Shown here piece after piece: positions 12,708 to 12,713 of a stretch of DNA of 12,713 nucleotides. Numbering within the stretch: the first letter of the stretch is position 1; each line of letters begins with the position of its first letter. Where the stretch lies: assembly GCA_964562375.1 (NCBI GenBank), contig CAZLSW010000081.1, forward strand, positions 1 to 12,713, written 5' to 3'. A program made the position numbers and the translations under genes. This DNA comes from JAJPXC01 sp964562375 (lineage in GTDB: Bacteria; Bacteroidota; Bacteroidia; Bacteroidales; Muribaculaceae). A model generated the notes under the pieces. It saw nothing but the letters and a program-made list of their open reading frames with translations, did not search any database and was not told where the DNA came from.

Positions 12708-12713
12708 ATATCG

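Overview
The window looks like a chromosomal segment from a fairly GC-rich Bacteroidales bacterium, most like Muribaculaceae or a neighbouring Prevotella-like family. Four things support this. Two secreted proteins end in a C-terminal block with the YYNLQG and IRRQG signature that is common in those groups, and a third ends in a classical type IX secretion (T9SS) sorting domain. Two intergenic regions carry Bacteroidetes-type promoter elements (TTTG / TAnnTTTG). PheS has the Bacteroidetes-like form with a four-cysteine insertion. The family-level assignment is an inference.

Left block (about 1-8910, all genes on the minus strand, in transcription order): two tandem paralogous secreted phosphodiester glycosidase (NAGPA-domain) proteins (8910-6457, then 6315-3883), a periplasmic or exported TolB/PD40-type beta-propeller protein (3426-2584), and, 3 bp further on, a secreted N-acetylmuramoyl-L-alanine amidase with Ig-like domains and a T9SS sorting tail (2580-115). 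All four proteins start with a signal peptide, so the block is devoted to the cell envelope or extracellular glycans. No SusC/SusD pair is present, so it is not a classical polysaccharide utilisation locus. GC-rich palindromic repeats sit after three of the genes. The clearest is a five-unit tandem array (3461-3813) in which every unit carries two hairpins.

Right block (9216-12460, plus strand): pheS alone behind its own promoter; an AT-rich, MITE-like inverted-repeat spacer; then a tight three-gene run of nth (endonuclease III with an unusual C-terminal IPE/TPE repeat tail), a TRIC/YadS-type membrane protein that overlaps the end of nth, and a GtrA-family membrane protein. The last 250 bp are non-coding and rich in palindromes.

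The most notable points are: (i) a 231-bp stretch of perfect nucleotide identity near the 3' ends of the two glycosidase paralogs, while their 5' parts have diverged at silent sites, which suggests gene conversion; (ii) expansion of a twin-hairpin repeat beside one paralog, with a single decayed copy at the matching place beside the other; (iii) a 9-bp minisatellite inside the nth coding sequence. I see no CRISPR array, transposase, tRNA or rRNA, and nothing that clearly amounts to a new defence or mobile system.
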